DNA of 64,000 nucleotides from Paenibacillus eucommiae (GTDB lineage: Bacteria > Bacillota > Bacilli > Paenibacillales > NBRC-103111): positions 1-64,000 of the forward strand of contig NZ_JAGGLB010000007.1 of the NCBI RefSeq assembly GCF_017874215.1, in the 5' to 3' direction. A program made the position numbers and the translations under genes. Position 1 is the stretch's first letter. Every line of letters begins with the position of its first letter. Positions 8,859 to 18,275 of this stretch are shown here, piece after piece. The notes beneath the pieces were generated by a model, which saw only the letters and a program-made list of their open reading frames with translations, did not search any database and was not told the DNA's origin.

Positions 8859-10682
8859 ATGATTAAAAAACTTTACAACAATCTCATCAAACAAAAGTTT
8901 TTTAACAAAGTGTTACTTATTTACACGTTAATCATAATATTCACCATTATGTTGCTATGTTTCCTTATTTCGAGAAATATAACGGTTTCTACAGAAAAAG
9001 ACGCTGTCCTCAACAACGTACAAACCATTCAAGCTGTGGATACCTATTTCACACAAAAGGTAAATAGGGCGAAGCTGATGCTGCAGCAGATTTATATGAA
9101 TCCTGTGCAAAACCGGGATATGATAGATCTACTAACTAATCGCAATGAAACTTTTGACACCGATTATTTAGCAAAATCTATTCTCCTAAATTATTATTTG
9201 GATGCTTCCCTATCCATGGATCGAGATATTCTCGATGCCTATATTTATAAGAAAATCAGTGGAGAAAGCTTTTATCGTTCCGTAGACCAGCAACTAAGCG
9301 TCGATGATTACTTTACACATAACGAGAATTTATTTAACAGCATGGACCGCGATTTCTATGGCTTGAGTATTACTCCTTCTTATTCACAAACCTATAACTA
9401 TCAAAGTAATCAAATGATTTATACCATTGCGGCCAATATAAGAGGATTAAACTTAGACCATGATTTTAACCGAAGCATTGCTATCCTAGCATTAAATTTC
9501 AATACCGAAAGAATTAAGCTGTCTTATGCCAATTTGAAACAAAAATATAACAGCGATATAATGATTTTGACTAAATCAGGAGAGGTTATTTTCGATTCGA
9601 CAAATCAATATTATGAAAAACAGTATCCCTACTTTGACAAAGTCATGCAGTCTCAAACTAAGATTACGTTAGTGACTGATCAAATCGTCAACTCAACGGT
9701 TAACGACTATTTAGGCTTTACCATTGTTGGCTTATTGCCTTTATCTCAAGTAAACAAAGAAACCAATTCCATCCGAAATACGATTCTGATCATTTCCATC
9801 TTATGCGCCTTGATTGCTATTCTTCTTGCTCTTATAAGTATCCGTTTTTTCTCCCGCAGAGTTCAAATTATTAATAAAGCTATTCAGAAAGTTCAACTGG
9901 GTGATTTCACATATCGGATTCGCAATATGCATGAAAACGATGAGATTGGCCGGATAGCCGCTAATTTCAACCAAATGTGTGAACAGTTAACTGATTACGT
10001 GAATACGGTATTTGTATCTGAGCTTAAGCAAAAGGATGCGGAGCTGTATGCGCTCCAATCACAAATTGAACCTCATTTCCTATACAATACATTGGAAGCC
10101 ATTCGTATGGAGTCATTAACCACAGGAAACGAGCAAGTAAGCCATATGATCGAAATTCTAGCTCAACTATTCCGCAATAGTATTAAAAACGGGATGATTG
10201 TTCAAATCAAAGATGAACTACGTTTTTGTGAAAATTACTTAGAGCTATACAATATTCGTTATAATGGACAAATCAATATCGAATTTGTGATCGAACCAGA
10301 AATTCTGGAGCTTGGCATTTTAAAGCATCTTCTTCAGCCCATTATTGAAAACTCTGTAATGCATGGCATTAAATATGATCAACTGGATAATCAAATAACT
10401 GTGAAAGGCTACAGACATGATCAGACGATATTCATCGAGATTTCAGATAATGGCAATGGCATTGACGATGAGAATTTAAAAAAAATAAAAACGGAGATGC
10501 TTACTAAAAACATTCATAATTCCAGTATTGGGATCTCCAATGTCCATAATCGAATTCGTCTGTTTTTTAGTGAGCCCTACGGCGTGGAAATTGCCAGCTC
10601 TCGAGAAAAAGGAACGGTCATTCAGATAAAAATCCCAGCCCATTCCAAAGAGGAGTTGTTACTTGCATGTATAAAGCCTTAA
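8859..10682 (+). CDS. Sensor histidine kinase, YesM type
   Basis: This membrane sensor kinase of 607 aa pairs with the response regulator encoded next. Two membrane segments (residues about 12-35 and 300-322) flank a large extracellular sensor domain. HAMP follows, then a His_kinase domain with QIEPHFLYNTLEA carrying the phosphorylated His, and an HATPase_c domain with IIENSVMHG and ISDNGNGI. An ATG at 8841 is in frame, but it lies inside the ribosome site GAGGAGAAGG. The ATG at 8859 is therefore the better start. The gene is divergent from the alpha-galactosidase operon, which is its likely target. It overlaps the regulator gene by 16 bases. Confidence 0.93.
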   Translation: MIKKLYNNLIKQKFFNKVLLIYTLIIIFTIMLLCFLISRNITVSTEKDAVLNNVQTIQAVDTYFTQKVNRAKLMLQQIYMNPVQNRDMIDLLTNRNETFDTDYLAKSILLNYYLDASLSMDRDILDAYIYKKISGESFYRSVDQQLSVDDYFTHNENLFNSMDRDFYGLSITPSYSQTYNYQSNQMIYTIAANIRGLNLDHDFNRSIAILALNFNTERIKLSYANLKQKYNSDIMILTKSGEVIFDSTNQYYEKQYPYFDKVMQSQTKITLVTDQIVNSTVNDYLGFTIVGLLPLSQVNKETNSIRNTILIISILCALIAILLALISIRFFSRRVQIINKAIQKVQLGDFTYRIRNMHENDEIGRIAANFNQMCEQLTDYVNTVFVSELKQKDAELYALQSQIEPHFLYNTLEAIRMESLTTGNEQVSHMIEILAQLFRNSIKNGMIVQIKDELRFCENYLELYNIRYNGQINIEFVIEPEILELGILKHLLQPIIENSVMHGIKYDQLDNQITVKGYRHDQTIFIEISDNGNGIDDENLKKIKTEMLTKNIHNSSIGISNVHNRIRLFFSEPYGVEIASSREKGTVIQIKIPAHSKEELLLACIKP

Positions 10683-12250
10683 TAGTCGATGATGAGCCAG
10701 GGATTCTTAAAGGATTGATTGACATAGTCCAATGGGAGGATTATGGGATTGAAATTATAGGACAAGCCAATAATGGAGCCGATGCTCTAAGTATTATAGA
10801 AGCTTGGAATATAAACATACTTATTACTGATATTAAAATGCCTGTGATGAATGGTCTAGAGCTTATTAAACAAGCGCGAGTACTTAATCGATACCTTAAG
10901 ATTATTATCTTAAGCGGATACGATGATTTTGCATTAGTTAAAGAAGCGGCCATGCATGGAATTGAAAACTATTTACTTAAGCCAATTATTAGAGATGAGC
11001 TTTCACTTACTCTGCTAAATATTTCGGAAAAAATAGAAAATGAAGTGACTCAGCAAATTCAATTAAGAAGTGGTGCTTTAATCCTCAGAAACAACATTAT
11101 AAACCGCTGGTTAACCAATAGTATCAGCTCGGCTAATCTTGTTGAAAGAGCAGATATATTACAAATTGATATTAGCAGCCGACAATATCTAGTTTGCTTA
11201 GTGAAGGTTGTTTTCCAAGAAAATGATGATCCGTCTTTCAAAAACATGATCAATTACGGAAGTGAAAACATCTGCAATGAACTATTATCCCCATTATGCA
11301 AAACGATTACCGTAACGGATTCGAATGGCTACTTGGTTCTGATTATACATACAAATCAACCGCATTTTGACTACAAAAAGCTCCAAGATTTACTAAAAAA
11401 ATGTCAAAATTACATTAATAAATTTTTTAAACGCGAAGTATTTATTGCCATGGGGAGTGCTGAAAAAGAGAATCAGCTCGTACATCAAAGCTATGCCAAC
11501 GCGCTTCACCTGATGGAGTATAACTTGATATTACCGCCTAATACGATAGTGGATTATGCGCAGATGAACCAAATAGACAAACGTGATCCTGATAAAATAA
11601 ATGCTAATTACGAAATCTTCAAACAACATATCTCATCTAAAAATAAGGATGGAGCAACAGGCTTCATTGTGGATATCTATGAACAAATCGCCAAAAAAAC
11701 CGGGATTTCTCCTATTACTGTACAAAATATTTCAACTGAAATGTTGTTCCACATTTTGGGTGTTTTAAACGCAAACAAAATAGATCCTGCCACACTCTTT
11801 GAGATTCAGGACAATTTATTCGTGCAATTGCTAAAAATGAAAAATTTAGAGGAACTATCCACCTGGCTCCAAATAATTGTTTTAAAATCTATTGATAAAT
11901 TGAAATATGAAGAAGCTAGTAAAAATCCGCTTATACAACGGGTTCTTGACCATCTGGAAATCCACTACGCGGACAATATCTCCTTAAAAACACTCTCTTC
12001 AGCCTTCAACGTTAATGCCGCTTATTTAGGGCAGATGTTTATTAAAGAGAAAGGGAATACCTTTTCCAGCTATTTGAACGGCAAACGGATTGAAAGTGCG
12101 AAGGATCTGCTACAGAATACGAAGCTAGATCTAAAAGAAATCGCGGAAAAGGTGGGTTATGTCAACCAAAGCTATTTTAATAATATATTCAAAAAAATAA
12201 CAGGGATCTATCCCACCAAGTATAGACTGAATAATCTAAAAACAGATTAG
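10667..12250 (+). CDS. Response regulator, YesN type (REC plus AraC)
   Basis: This 527-aa cytosolic transcription factor is phosphorylated by the preceding kinase. The receiver domain has the acidic pair in IVDDEP, phospho-acceptor Asp55 in LITDIKMP, and conserved Lys in NYLLKPI. A long middle region of about 280 residues precedes two AraC-type helix-turn-helix units at the C-terminus, with KTLSSAFNVNAAYLGQMF, then LKEIAEKVGYVNQSYFNNIF. The ATG at 10667 lies inside the kinase gene with AGGAG 13 bases upstream, so translation is coupled. It probably activates the divergent alpha-galactosidase operon (inference). Coding is AT-rich, as in the rest of the 1.5-12.2 kb block. Confidence 0.94.
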   Translation: MYKALIVDDEPGILKGLIDIVQWEDYGIEIIGQANNGADALSIIEAWNINILITDIKMPVMNGLELIKQARVLNRYLKIIILSGYDDFALVKEAAMHGIENYLLKPIIRDELSLTLLNISEKIENEVTQQIQLRSGALILRNNIINRWLTNSISSANLVERADILQIDISSRQYLVCLVKVVFQENDDPSFKNMINYGSENICNELLSPLCKTITVTDSNGYLVLIIHTNQPHFDYKKLQDLLKKCQNYINKFFKREVFIAMGSAEKENQLVHQSYANALHLMEYNLILPPNTIVDYAQMNQIDKRDPDKINANYEIFKQHISSKNKDGATGFIVDIYEQIAKKTGISPITVQNISTEMLFHILGVLNANKIDPATLFEIQDNLFVQLLKMKNLEELSTWLQIIVLKSIDKLKYEEASKNPLIQRVLDHLEIHYADNISLKTLSSAFNVNAAYLGQMFIKEKGNTFSSYLNGKRIESAKDLLQNTKLDLKEIAEKVGYVNQSYFNNIFKKITGIYPTKYRLNNLKTD

Positions 12251-12532
12251 CTTAATAATCTGAATCCCCGAAAAAATTACTTGAATAAGTAACTCAGATA
12301 CAAGCTTGCAGACGTCCGATGTAGTAGGGTGCTGCGAACAATAACGGCTCGTCTGCGCCGCGGCAACGGCAGGAGCATCTGACGCTGCGGCAACTGGTTT
12401 TGCAGAATGCGTTGCTTTATCGCATGCTCCGTGTATTCGTAGCCAAGACTGCGGTAGGAAGGTGAACCCTTTCAGGCTGTCCGTTACACAGACCAAAGAA
12501 CGCCGAAAGGCGTTCATGGCGAACATCTAAAC
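12251..12532. other. Convergent intergenic region with a GNRA hairpin
   Basis: This lies between the ends of the response-regulator and esterase genes. The only structure seen is a perfect 7-bp stem GAACGCC closed by the tetraloop GAAA (12498-12515), with no T-run on either side. Base composition is clearly more GC-rich than the regulator gene to its left. A 96-codon open frame on the minus strand has a low-complexity Ala/Ser/Thr composition and no ribosome site, and was not accepted as a gene. Confidence 0.4.
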
Positions 12533-13645
12533 CTATTCAAGAATGAAGCCCTTGAAATCTACCTTCGATGAAGCTCCCGTAAAAACTTCCAGGTTATACA
12601 GCCCTAGATCCAACTGATCAATGATGGTTTCCGCGCTGGTTAAGCTTTTGATAACGCCATTTATTTTGACATAGGTATGCGATGACTCTGACTCCCCTTT
12701 GTAAGCCCTCAAAGTCAGCTTCCTCTTGGCATTAACAAACACCCATGCAGACAGGATGATCATGTCCGTGGAATCAGCCTTCGTATAGTCAACGTAAACC
12801 TTGAAGCTGTCCTTAAGCACCTCAGGCATTGTTAACCAGTCTTCAGGTACGCTGTCCTTGATTTTTTGACTGGAATAATCGATTTTGGTATAGCCGTCTA
12901 CGGTGATTGTACGAGGGGACAGGTGGGAAAAAAGCACTCCCGCTTCATACAAATGACCCATGTCTCCAAAGTGCAGCCGATCTGGAATGATGTGCTGGGC
13001 ACTAATAGAGGAATACTGCAAAAACTGTTCCGTATATGCATTCATGTCAACGATCTGGAGACCATACTCTGCAGCCAGCTCCCTTTTCACCTCGTTGGCT
13101 ATACATTCGATATGCTCACTCGTTCTCATCGGGTAATCATAGATGTATTCAGTTTGCACGCCCGGTTCGATGACCGCTTGAGTCGTTAGCAGAAACGGCT
13201 GAATATTCTTCGAGTAGCACCATTCCACAATCTGTTCGATGAACCCTTTGAATCCGATCCTGTAAGCTTTTTCGTTCGCATAGTAAAGCGGATCGTTGCG
13301 GTCATTGATACCGAAACCGATGCCAATCATTCGTACGTCACTGTAAGCGGACGCCCCGCCAAACTGCTCCTCCAGGACTGTTACCGCCCAGCTTGCGATT
13401 TGTCCGCTAAAGCCCGCGTTATATATGCGTAATGTCTCGTTCTTTGTAGCCTGGCGAAGCAATTCCTCCAATTTCTTCGAAAAAGCGTTCGGCGAAGTAC
13501 TGTCTACCCCAAGCGTATTGGGCACCCAATCTGTTGTAATCGCACCGTCAACCGTACTATCACCGAAGAAAGCAATAGGGAATTTATTTCCTTGTAACCA
13601 TTCCATCCATGCATCGTTGAACGTATGTATTTTTTTGGTATGCAA
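12533..13645 (-). CDS. SGNH/GDSL-family hydrolase with C-terminal beta domain
   Basis: This is a predicted carbohydrate esterase of 370 aa without a signal peptide. All SGNH blocks are visible: FFGDSTVDG (nucleophile Ser), YNAGFSGQ (oxyanion Gly), GFGINDRND (Asn), and PDRLHFGDMGH (catalytic Asp and His). The order and spacing resemble rhamnogalacturonan acetylesterases, with a beta-rich tail from about residue 245. The start is taken as TTG at 13645, because the GTG at 13654 is part of the ribosome site TAGGAGGTG itself; the TTG has 8-base spacing. It stands alone, convergent with the regulator gene. Deacetylation of plant polysaccharide fragments is likely but unproven. Confidence 0.85.
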   Translation of the reverse strand: MHTKKIHTFNDAWMEWLQGNKFPIAFFGDSTVDGAITTDWVPNTLGVDSTSPNAFSKKLEELLRQATKNETLRIYNAGFSGQIASWAVTVLEEQFGGASAYSDVRMIGIGFGINDRNDPLYYANEKAYRIGFKGFIEQIVEWCYSKNIQPFLLTTQAVIEPGVQTEYIYDYPMRTSEHIECIANEVKRELAAEYGLQIVDMNAYTEQFLQYSSISAQHIIPDRLHFGDMGHLYEAGVLFSHLSPRTITVDGYTKIDYSSQKIKDSVPEDWLTMPEVLKDSFKVYVDYTKADSTDMIILSAWVFVNAKRKLTLRAYKGESESSHTYVKINGVIKSLTSAETIIDQLDLGLYNLEVFTGASSKVDFKGFILE

Positions 13646-13664
13646 AGCTAACACCTCCTAAAAA

Positions 13665-14040
13665 TAGAATAAACGGAAAGCTTCTCCTGAGGCAAGGGGA
13701 TAGTGCGCAGACGCCTTGTATCGTCCTTTGAGGTGCGTGATTGCGTGTGTGCGTACGGAGGGAATGGCTGTGGGCTCCAGCCGCTGTTAAAGATTTGTTC
13801 CCTTGAATGGAATGGATGAGGAGGTAGGAACAAATCTTTAAAGGCGGGCGCTATCGCTCTTCCACCCACAGCCATTCCCTCTCTTTAGCTACAATCGCAC
13901 GAATCACACGAACATCAAGCTCAAACGGACTGCCAGCAAGGGTTTTTCTCTTGATAGGAGGGGATTTCCCCGCGAGCCAAGCCGCTGGGACTGAAGAAGG
14001 GCCCCTCTAGCGCGTACACCGAGAGGATCTATGTCTTTCT
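13665..14040. repeat. Dispersed mosaic intergenic repeat, copy C, with large palindrome
   Basis: The core is a palindrome at 13758-13881. The outer arms GAGGGAATGGCTGTGGG and its complement are 17 bp and perfect. The inner arms TTAAAGATTTGTTCC (13787-13801) and its complement (13827-13841) are 15 bp. To the left is the right-end block of the repeat (CCTGAGGCAAGGGGATAGTG). To the right is the CTCTTTAGCTACAATCGC block. This copy lacks the AACGATG hairpins. The palindrome encodes a spurious open frame beginning MAVGGRA, also found at 35.1 kb. It fills most of the 644-base gap between two genes. Confidence 0.85.
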
Positions 14041-14089
14041 TTTCAGCGCGTCGCTCCTCCTTAAACACTTAAACTTTTTTATAATGTTA

Positions 14090-14226
14090 AAAAAAAGACG
14101 CCTTGCGGGACTGTTGACAAATTACCTTTTTGACGAAATTGACGTTTGAGAACCCGCATAAACACTGGGTATCTAAAAGTCATTTTTCGTAAAATTGGCT
14201 TTTGTCAACAGTCCCTTGCGGCGTCC
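14090..14226 (-). terminator. Terminator of the glycosidase-like gene, interrupted by a small insertion
   Basis: Without the inserted 107 bp (plus one copy of the duplicated CTTGCG), the sequence would read A8-GACGCC-TTGC-GGCGTC. On the minus strand that is a normal rho-independent terminator with a T8 tail. A near-identical hairpin without insertion occurs at 29943-29956. The two half-stems can still pair across the insertion, so function may persist. It follows the gene starting at 16326. Confidence 0.75.
14108..14214. mobile_element. 107-bp MITE-like element with 6-bp target duplication
   Basis: The ends are perfect 14-bp inverted repeats, GGACTGTTGACAAA at 14108-14121 and its complement at 14201-14214. 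The flanks are direct duplications of CTTGCG (14102-14107 and 14215-14220). The element is inserted in the loop of a terminator hairpin. It is too short to encode a transposase and must be mobilised in trans. The transposase family was not assigned. Confidence 0.8.
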
Positions 14227-14289
14227 TTAAGGTAAGTATGTTTGAAAACAGCTGCAGCAGCTGCATTCTATTTGCAAACAGGAATCCCT

Positions 14290-16326
14290 CTAAACCTGAA
14301 AATCAACCTCCACAATAACCATGCCTCTTCCGGGCACATACAAACTAAATTCCGGTCCTTTAGGGAATATCGGGATGCCCGGGAAATCGGTCAGCACCTG
14401 AATGCTGCGGATCGGGCGCCCTAAATCCAATTGCGCCGATTTGTAGTTCATGTGCAGATTCTGGAGCAGCAGCCGCCAGCGGCCCGGCTCCATCTCCAGC
14501 GCGATGCTGCGGATATATGCCTCGTTCTTGAGCGGGCGCGGCGCCCCCGAAATATCTCTAAGCAATCTGACACATGCTTGCAGGAAAGACTCGGAAAGCG
14601 TGCTGTAATACAGCGGCTTTATCCAGGACAAAGCATCATTGATGCCCGCATGATGCGCTGCCCTGTCCCCAGCCGCGACGTCCGCACCCTGCTCCATCGC
14701 TACAGCTTCCACAACCGTGCCGCCGGTCTCCCGGACAATTGCAAACATCCGGTTATCCTCGCACTCCACCTGAACTCCGGCCTTCGCCAGCTCGTGAGCG
14801 AGCGGTGCCGTCATGGTGCCGAGGAGCACAGCCGGTCCGTTGCGGTAAGCAAGAACCTTCCTTAGCTCCGTATCCGGCAATAGCTCCAGGCCGGTAATGC
14901 AAATTGCGCCACTGTGATGCTCCAGGCCATGCACATTCACCATGGCATGCAGCGGTGCGCCCCGATCCAGCATTTCCTTCACGAATTTATGGGCAGGCCA
15001 GTGACGTTCTGCGGGATAAGCGGCCAACGAACGATACAACTGCTCGTCCGACCACACATAGCTGGCTCCGATCACCCGCTCGGCCTGTCCATTAAAGCCA
15101 AGGTCCCAACGGTTGACCAGCCATTCCCAGCCATCCCGACTGATTCCATCCCCCAGGCAGGCCATAAACCCTGATGCACAGCGGCGCGGTCCTTCACGCT
15201 GCTGGATATATAAATTGGAAAAAGTATACACATCCCGTTCCACCAGTGTAGGGGCGTGGCTTATCGCATCCCACTGCTCAGTCGTGTCCTGGATTCCATT
15301 CAAACATATAAGCTTTATATTCGGCACATGCGCCTGGACGGCCATCAGCATGGCCATAAATTCAGTACCCGGCTCGTATTCCATTCCATCGGCCCCAGCC
15401 GACAGAGCAGCGGCACCGGATTCCACGACAATGCCGTCAACACCGGCAGCTATAAGCAGCTGATAGTCCACGCCGTAGCGGTACAACGCCTCGAATGGGT
15501 CCCGCGTCCAGACAGAATTCAGCACAGCCTTCTTCCCTATCTGACGGAGAGCAGGCATAATTTTCTGCCACAATTCTCCCCAGCGTCTGGCGTAGAAACG
15601 AATCCATGCCATATGCTCGTGCTTCCAGATCCAATCTCCACGCTTCTTCATTTCAAGCGGATCGCCATCACATACGGACTTAATTTCCCCTGGCAGCTCA
15701 ACACCGCTAATATGAAGAAATTGCCCGATCATATCGTCGGAATAATCCGCTTCAGCCAGGCTTAGACGAGGACTGGTATACCCGTCCGCTCCATGAAAGC
15801 CGTCGAAATTGTAGTCCCGCATGACCTTGCTCAGGTCGCTGATCAATAAGTCTTCATAATAGCTGCCATCCTTGAACCGCTTCAGCGGATTAAGGACCGG
15901 GAACGCTTCACCGGTATTTCTCATCTCATAAAGCTCCGGATGTGCGGCACACCAAGTGCTGGCCTGTTCATTCCCCTGATCGTCACGGTACAAAAACAAA
16001 TTAAAAAAGCTGCAGTACACTTCAACCCCATGCCGCTGCAGCTCCCGAATCAGCCCCCGGAGCTGATAATTCGTCCAGGCTTGCCTGTGCCGGTGCTTGC
16101 CATAGGGACGTCCAGCGTAGGAGCACGCTTCCACAGGAAGCAAACTCTCCTGCTCCATCCCGGGATGAGCGTGAATAAAATCGGGTGTGAAAAGAAGCAG
16201 GGACAAGCCATCGGGAATAAACCCCGCCCTTTCCAAATAAGCTTCAACTCCATAATCGTCCGCCAGATGATCGAACCCGATCAGCTCGATCCAAATCCAT
16301 TTTTCATAGTCCGTTGCAGTGTTCAT
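14290..16326 (-). CDS. Unclassified glycoside-hydrolase-like TIM-barrel protein
   Basis: This 678-aa protein has no signal peptide and was not recognised as a member of a named family. Residues about 10-330 read like a (beta/alpha)8 barrel, with strand-end motifs such as GVEVYCSFFNLFLYRDD, NFDGFHGADGY (a candidate catalytic Asp) and LLIAAGVDGIVVESG. It also contains LICLNGIQDTTEQWDAI. The C-terminal third (from about 480) is beta-rich, like accessory domains of GH13/GH36-type enzymes. The ATG at 16326 has GGAGGAG upstream. It is the last gene of the 14.3-26.1 kb transport and catabolism operon, 50 bases after the LplC-type permease gene, which supports action on the imported sugar. The substrate is unknown. 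Confidence 0.7.
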   Translation of the reverse strand: MNTATDYEKWIWIELIGFDHLADDYGVEAYLERAGFIPDGLSLLLFTPDFIHAHPGMEQESLLPVEACSYAGRPYGKHRHRQAWTNYQLRGLIRELQRHGVEVYCSFFNLFLYRDDQGNEQASTWCAAHPELYEMRNTGEAFPVLNPLKRFKDGSYYEDLLISDLSKVMRDYNFDGFHGADGYTSPRLSLAEADYSDDMIGQFLHISGVELPGEIKSVCDGDPLEMKKRGDWIWKHEHMAWIRFYARRWGELWQKIMPALRQIGKKAVLNSVWTRDPFEALYRYGVDYQLLIAAGVDGIVVESGAAALSAGADGMEYEPGTEFMAMLMAVQAHVPNIKLICLNGIQDTTEQWDAISHAPTLVERDVYTFSNLYIQQREGPRRCASGFMACLGDGISRDGWEWLVNRWDLGFNGQAERVIGASYVWSDEQLYRSLAAYPAERHWPAHKFVKEMLDRGAPLHAMVNVHGLEHHSGAICITGLELLPDTELRKVLAYRNGPAVLLGTMTAPLAHELAKAGVQVECEDNRMFAIVRETGGTVVEAVAMEQGADVAAGDRAAHHAGINDALSWIKPLYYSTLSESFLQACVRLLRDISGAPRPLKNEAYIRSIALEMEPGRWRLLLQNLHMNYKSAQLDLGRPIRSIQVLTDFPGIPIFPKGPEFSLYVPGRGMVIVEVDFQV

Positions 16327-16376
16327 TCGTTCTCCTCCATTTGTCTAAGGCTGCTTGCTGTCCTAACCCTGCTATT

Positions 16377-17258
16377 CTAACCTTTCACGCTTCCGAGCAC
16401 GATCCCTTTAACAAAATATCTCTGCAGAAACGGATACACGATAAGAATCGGAAGGGCACCCAAGAAGATTTGCGCAGCCCGTGTAGTACGCTCCGAAATT
16501 TCCAGCGCACCCTGCAAATTATTAATATCCATTTTCATTGGATTGCTATTAATAACCATCAGCTGCAAATAAGTAGACAACGGATATTTATCCGGAAAAT
16601 TCATGTAAATTAATCCATCGAACCAGGCATTCCAGTGGCCAACCAGCGTAAATAAAGAAATAGTCGCAAGCACAGGCATCGACATTGGTACGAACATTTT
16701 CCATAAGACGGTCCAATGCCCCGCTCCATCCATAAATGCCGATTCCTCGATCTCTTTAGGCAAACCCCGGAAGAAATTCAGCAGCAGAATCACATTAAAT
16801 ACGCCAACTGCACCAGGTAAAACTAAGGCCCAGATCGTATCCAGCAAGCCTGTTGCGCTAACCACCACATACGTGGGAATAAGACCTCCTCCGAATAAAA
16901 TGGTGAATACAAAAAACCAGGCATAATAAGTTCGGACCCTGAACTCCTTCACCTCTTTGGACAAAGGATACGCACATAATAATGCCAGCAATATATTCAG
17001 TATATAACCCAGCACAACCCGCTGCATAGTAATACTGAACGAATTAATAAACTCTTTTTTCTGTAAAATATACTTATACGAATCAAGCGAAAAATCAACC
17101 GGGATCAGCTTCACCAGGCCTGCCGATGCTGCCGGACTGGAGCTAAAGGAAATCGCCAGCACTTGGATCAATGGAAACAGACAAAGCAGAGAAATCAGAA
17201 TTAAAAACGTATAATTACCAACAACAAATATTTTTCTACTCAGGGACAGATGATGCAT
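16377..17258 (-). CDS. Sugar ABC transporter permease, LplC/YtcP type
   Basis: This CUT1 importer permease has 293 aa and six predicted membrane segments. The EAA loop is EESAFMDGAGHWTVLWKM followed by VPMSMP, and the tail YFVKGIVLGSVKG is typical of the subfamily. A TTG at 17279 is in frame but has no ribosome site. The ATG at 17258 has CGGAGTG 6 bases upstream and is preferred. It works with the LplB-type protein encoded 51 bases upstream and with the lipoprotein at 24398, which is the first gene after the regulators. Confidence 0.92.
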   Translation of the reverse strand: MHHLSLSRKIFVVGNYTFLILISLLCLFPLIQVLAISFSSSPAASAGLVKLIPVDFSLDSYKYILQKKEFINSFSITMQRVVLGYILNILLALLCAYPLSKEVKEFRVRTYYAWFFVFTILFGGGLIPTYVVVSATGLLDTIWALVLPGAVGVFNVILLLNFFRGLPKEIEESAFMDGAGHWTVLWKMFVPMSMPVLATISLFTLVGHWNAWFDGLIYMNFPDKYPLSTYLQLMVINSNPMKMDINNLQGALEISERTTRAAQIFLGALPILIVYPFLQRYFVKGIVLGSVKG

Positions 17259-17309
17259 GCGATACACTCCGTTCGTCAAGGGTAAACGATATTTTACAAT
17301 CCCTTTATT

Positions 17310-18275
17310 TTAAAAAATACGGTAATTGGCTATCCGATAGGCCAGGATATACGAAATGGATATGAGCACCAGCGATACTACTGATTTAAACAGTCCGATT
17401 GCCGTTGCCACGCCAAATTGAGCGTCAATGAGACCTATACGGTAAATTAAGGTGTCCAATATATCCCCGCTTTGATAAACGGTTGGGCTGTATAAATTAA
17501 ACACTTGATCGAACCCGGCATTCAGTACACTTCCCAAGCTTAAGGTAGCCAGCAAAATGATGATCGGCACCATCCCCGGCAGTGTAATATGCCACGCCTG
17601 TCTGGTATAATTCGCGCCATCGACAATGGCTGCTTCGTACAAGGAGGGGTTAATGCTCGTAATGGCCGCCAAATATACAATTGTACTAAAACCGAATTCC
17701 TTCCAAACATCGGAAATAATCAGTACGGATGGGAACCACTTGTTGCTGCCAAGGAAAAATACCGGATCTATGCCAAATGCCTGGAGCATTTGATTCACAA
17801 TTCCCTCTGAAGGCGATAAAATATCAGCAATAATAGCTCCAAGAATGACCCAGGATAAAAAATGAGGCAAATAAATGAGCGTTTGGACACCGCGTTTAAC
17901 AAAGGCACGTTTCATTTCATTTAATAACAAAGCAACCGTAATCGGAACAATTTGTCCTGCGATAATTTTCATCGTGGCGATATAAAAGGTGTTCCATAGC
18001 ACTTGCCAAACATCCGGCATTTGCAGCACATAACGGAAATTATCGAATCCGACCCATTTTGAACCGAACAGGCCCTGTACAGGAATAAACTTTTGAAAAG
18101 CGAAGAGAATGCCAACCATCGGCAAATAACTATAGATCAAAACAATAATGACTCCAGGAATCAGCATAAGATGCAGCGGAAACTCACGCTTGTGCTTTGC
18201 CTTTTTGGTACTTCGGGCATTATGGGGAATTTGTACACTTGTATCACTTTTCGTATATTTCACATTATCCATCAT
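17310..18275 (-). CDS. Sugar ABC transporter permease, LplB type
   Basis: This 321-aa permease has a basic cytosolic N-terminus of about 30 residues, then six membrane segments. The EAA loop SLYEAAIVDGANYTRQAW is followed by LPGMVP. It starts inside the stop codon of the ASRT-like gene (four-base ATGA overlap at 18272-18275), so the two are translationally coupled. This ties the small ASRT-like protein tightly to transporter synthesis. Confidence 0.93.
   Translation of the reverse strand: MMDNVKYTKSDTSVQIPHNARSTKKAKHKREFPLHLMLIPGVIIVLIYSYLPMVGILFAFQKFIPVQGLFGSKWVGFDNFRYVLQMPDVWQVLWNTFYIATMKIIAGQIVPITVALLLNEMKRAFVKRGVQTLIYLPHFLSWVILGAIIADILSPSEGIVNQMLQAFGIDPVFFLGSNKWFPSVLIISDVWKEFGFSTIVYLAAITSINPSLYEAAIVDGANYTRQAWHITLPGMVPIIILLATLSLGSVLNAGFDQVFNLYSPTVYQSGDILDTLIYRIGLIDAQFGVATAIGLFKSVVSLVLISISYILAYRIANYRIF

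Noticed and set aside
12236..12526. 96-codon open frame on the minus strand
   Set aside because: It overlaps the end of the response-regulator gene, has no ribosome site and low-complexity composition, and matches no family I recognise.
13648..13875. Open frame beginning MAVGGRA (also at 35004-35186)
   Set aside because: Both copies are produced by the large palindrome of the intergenic repeat; the frames differ after the palindrome and lack ribosome sites.
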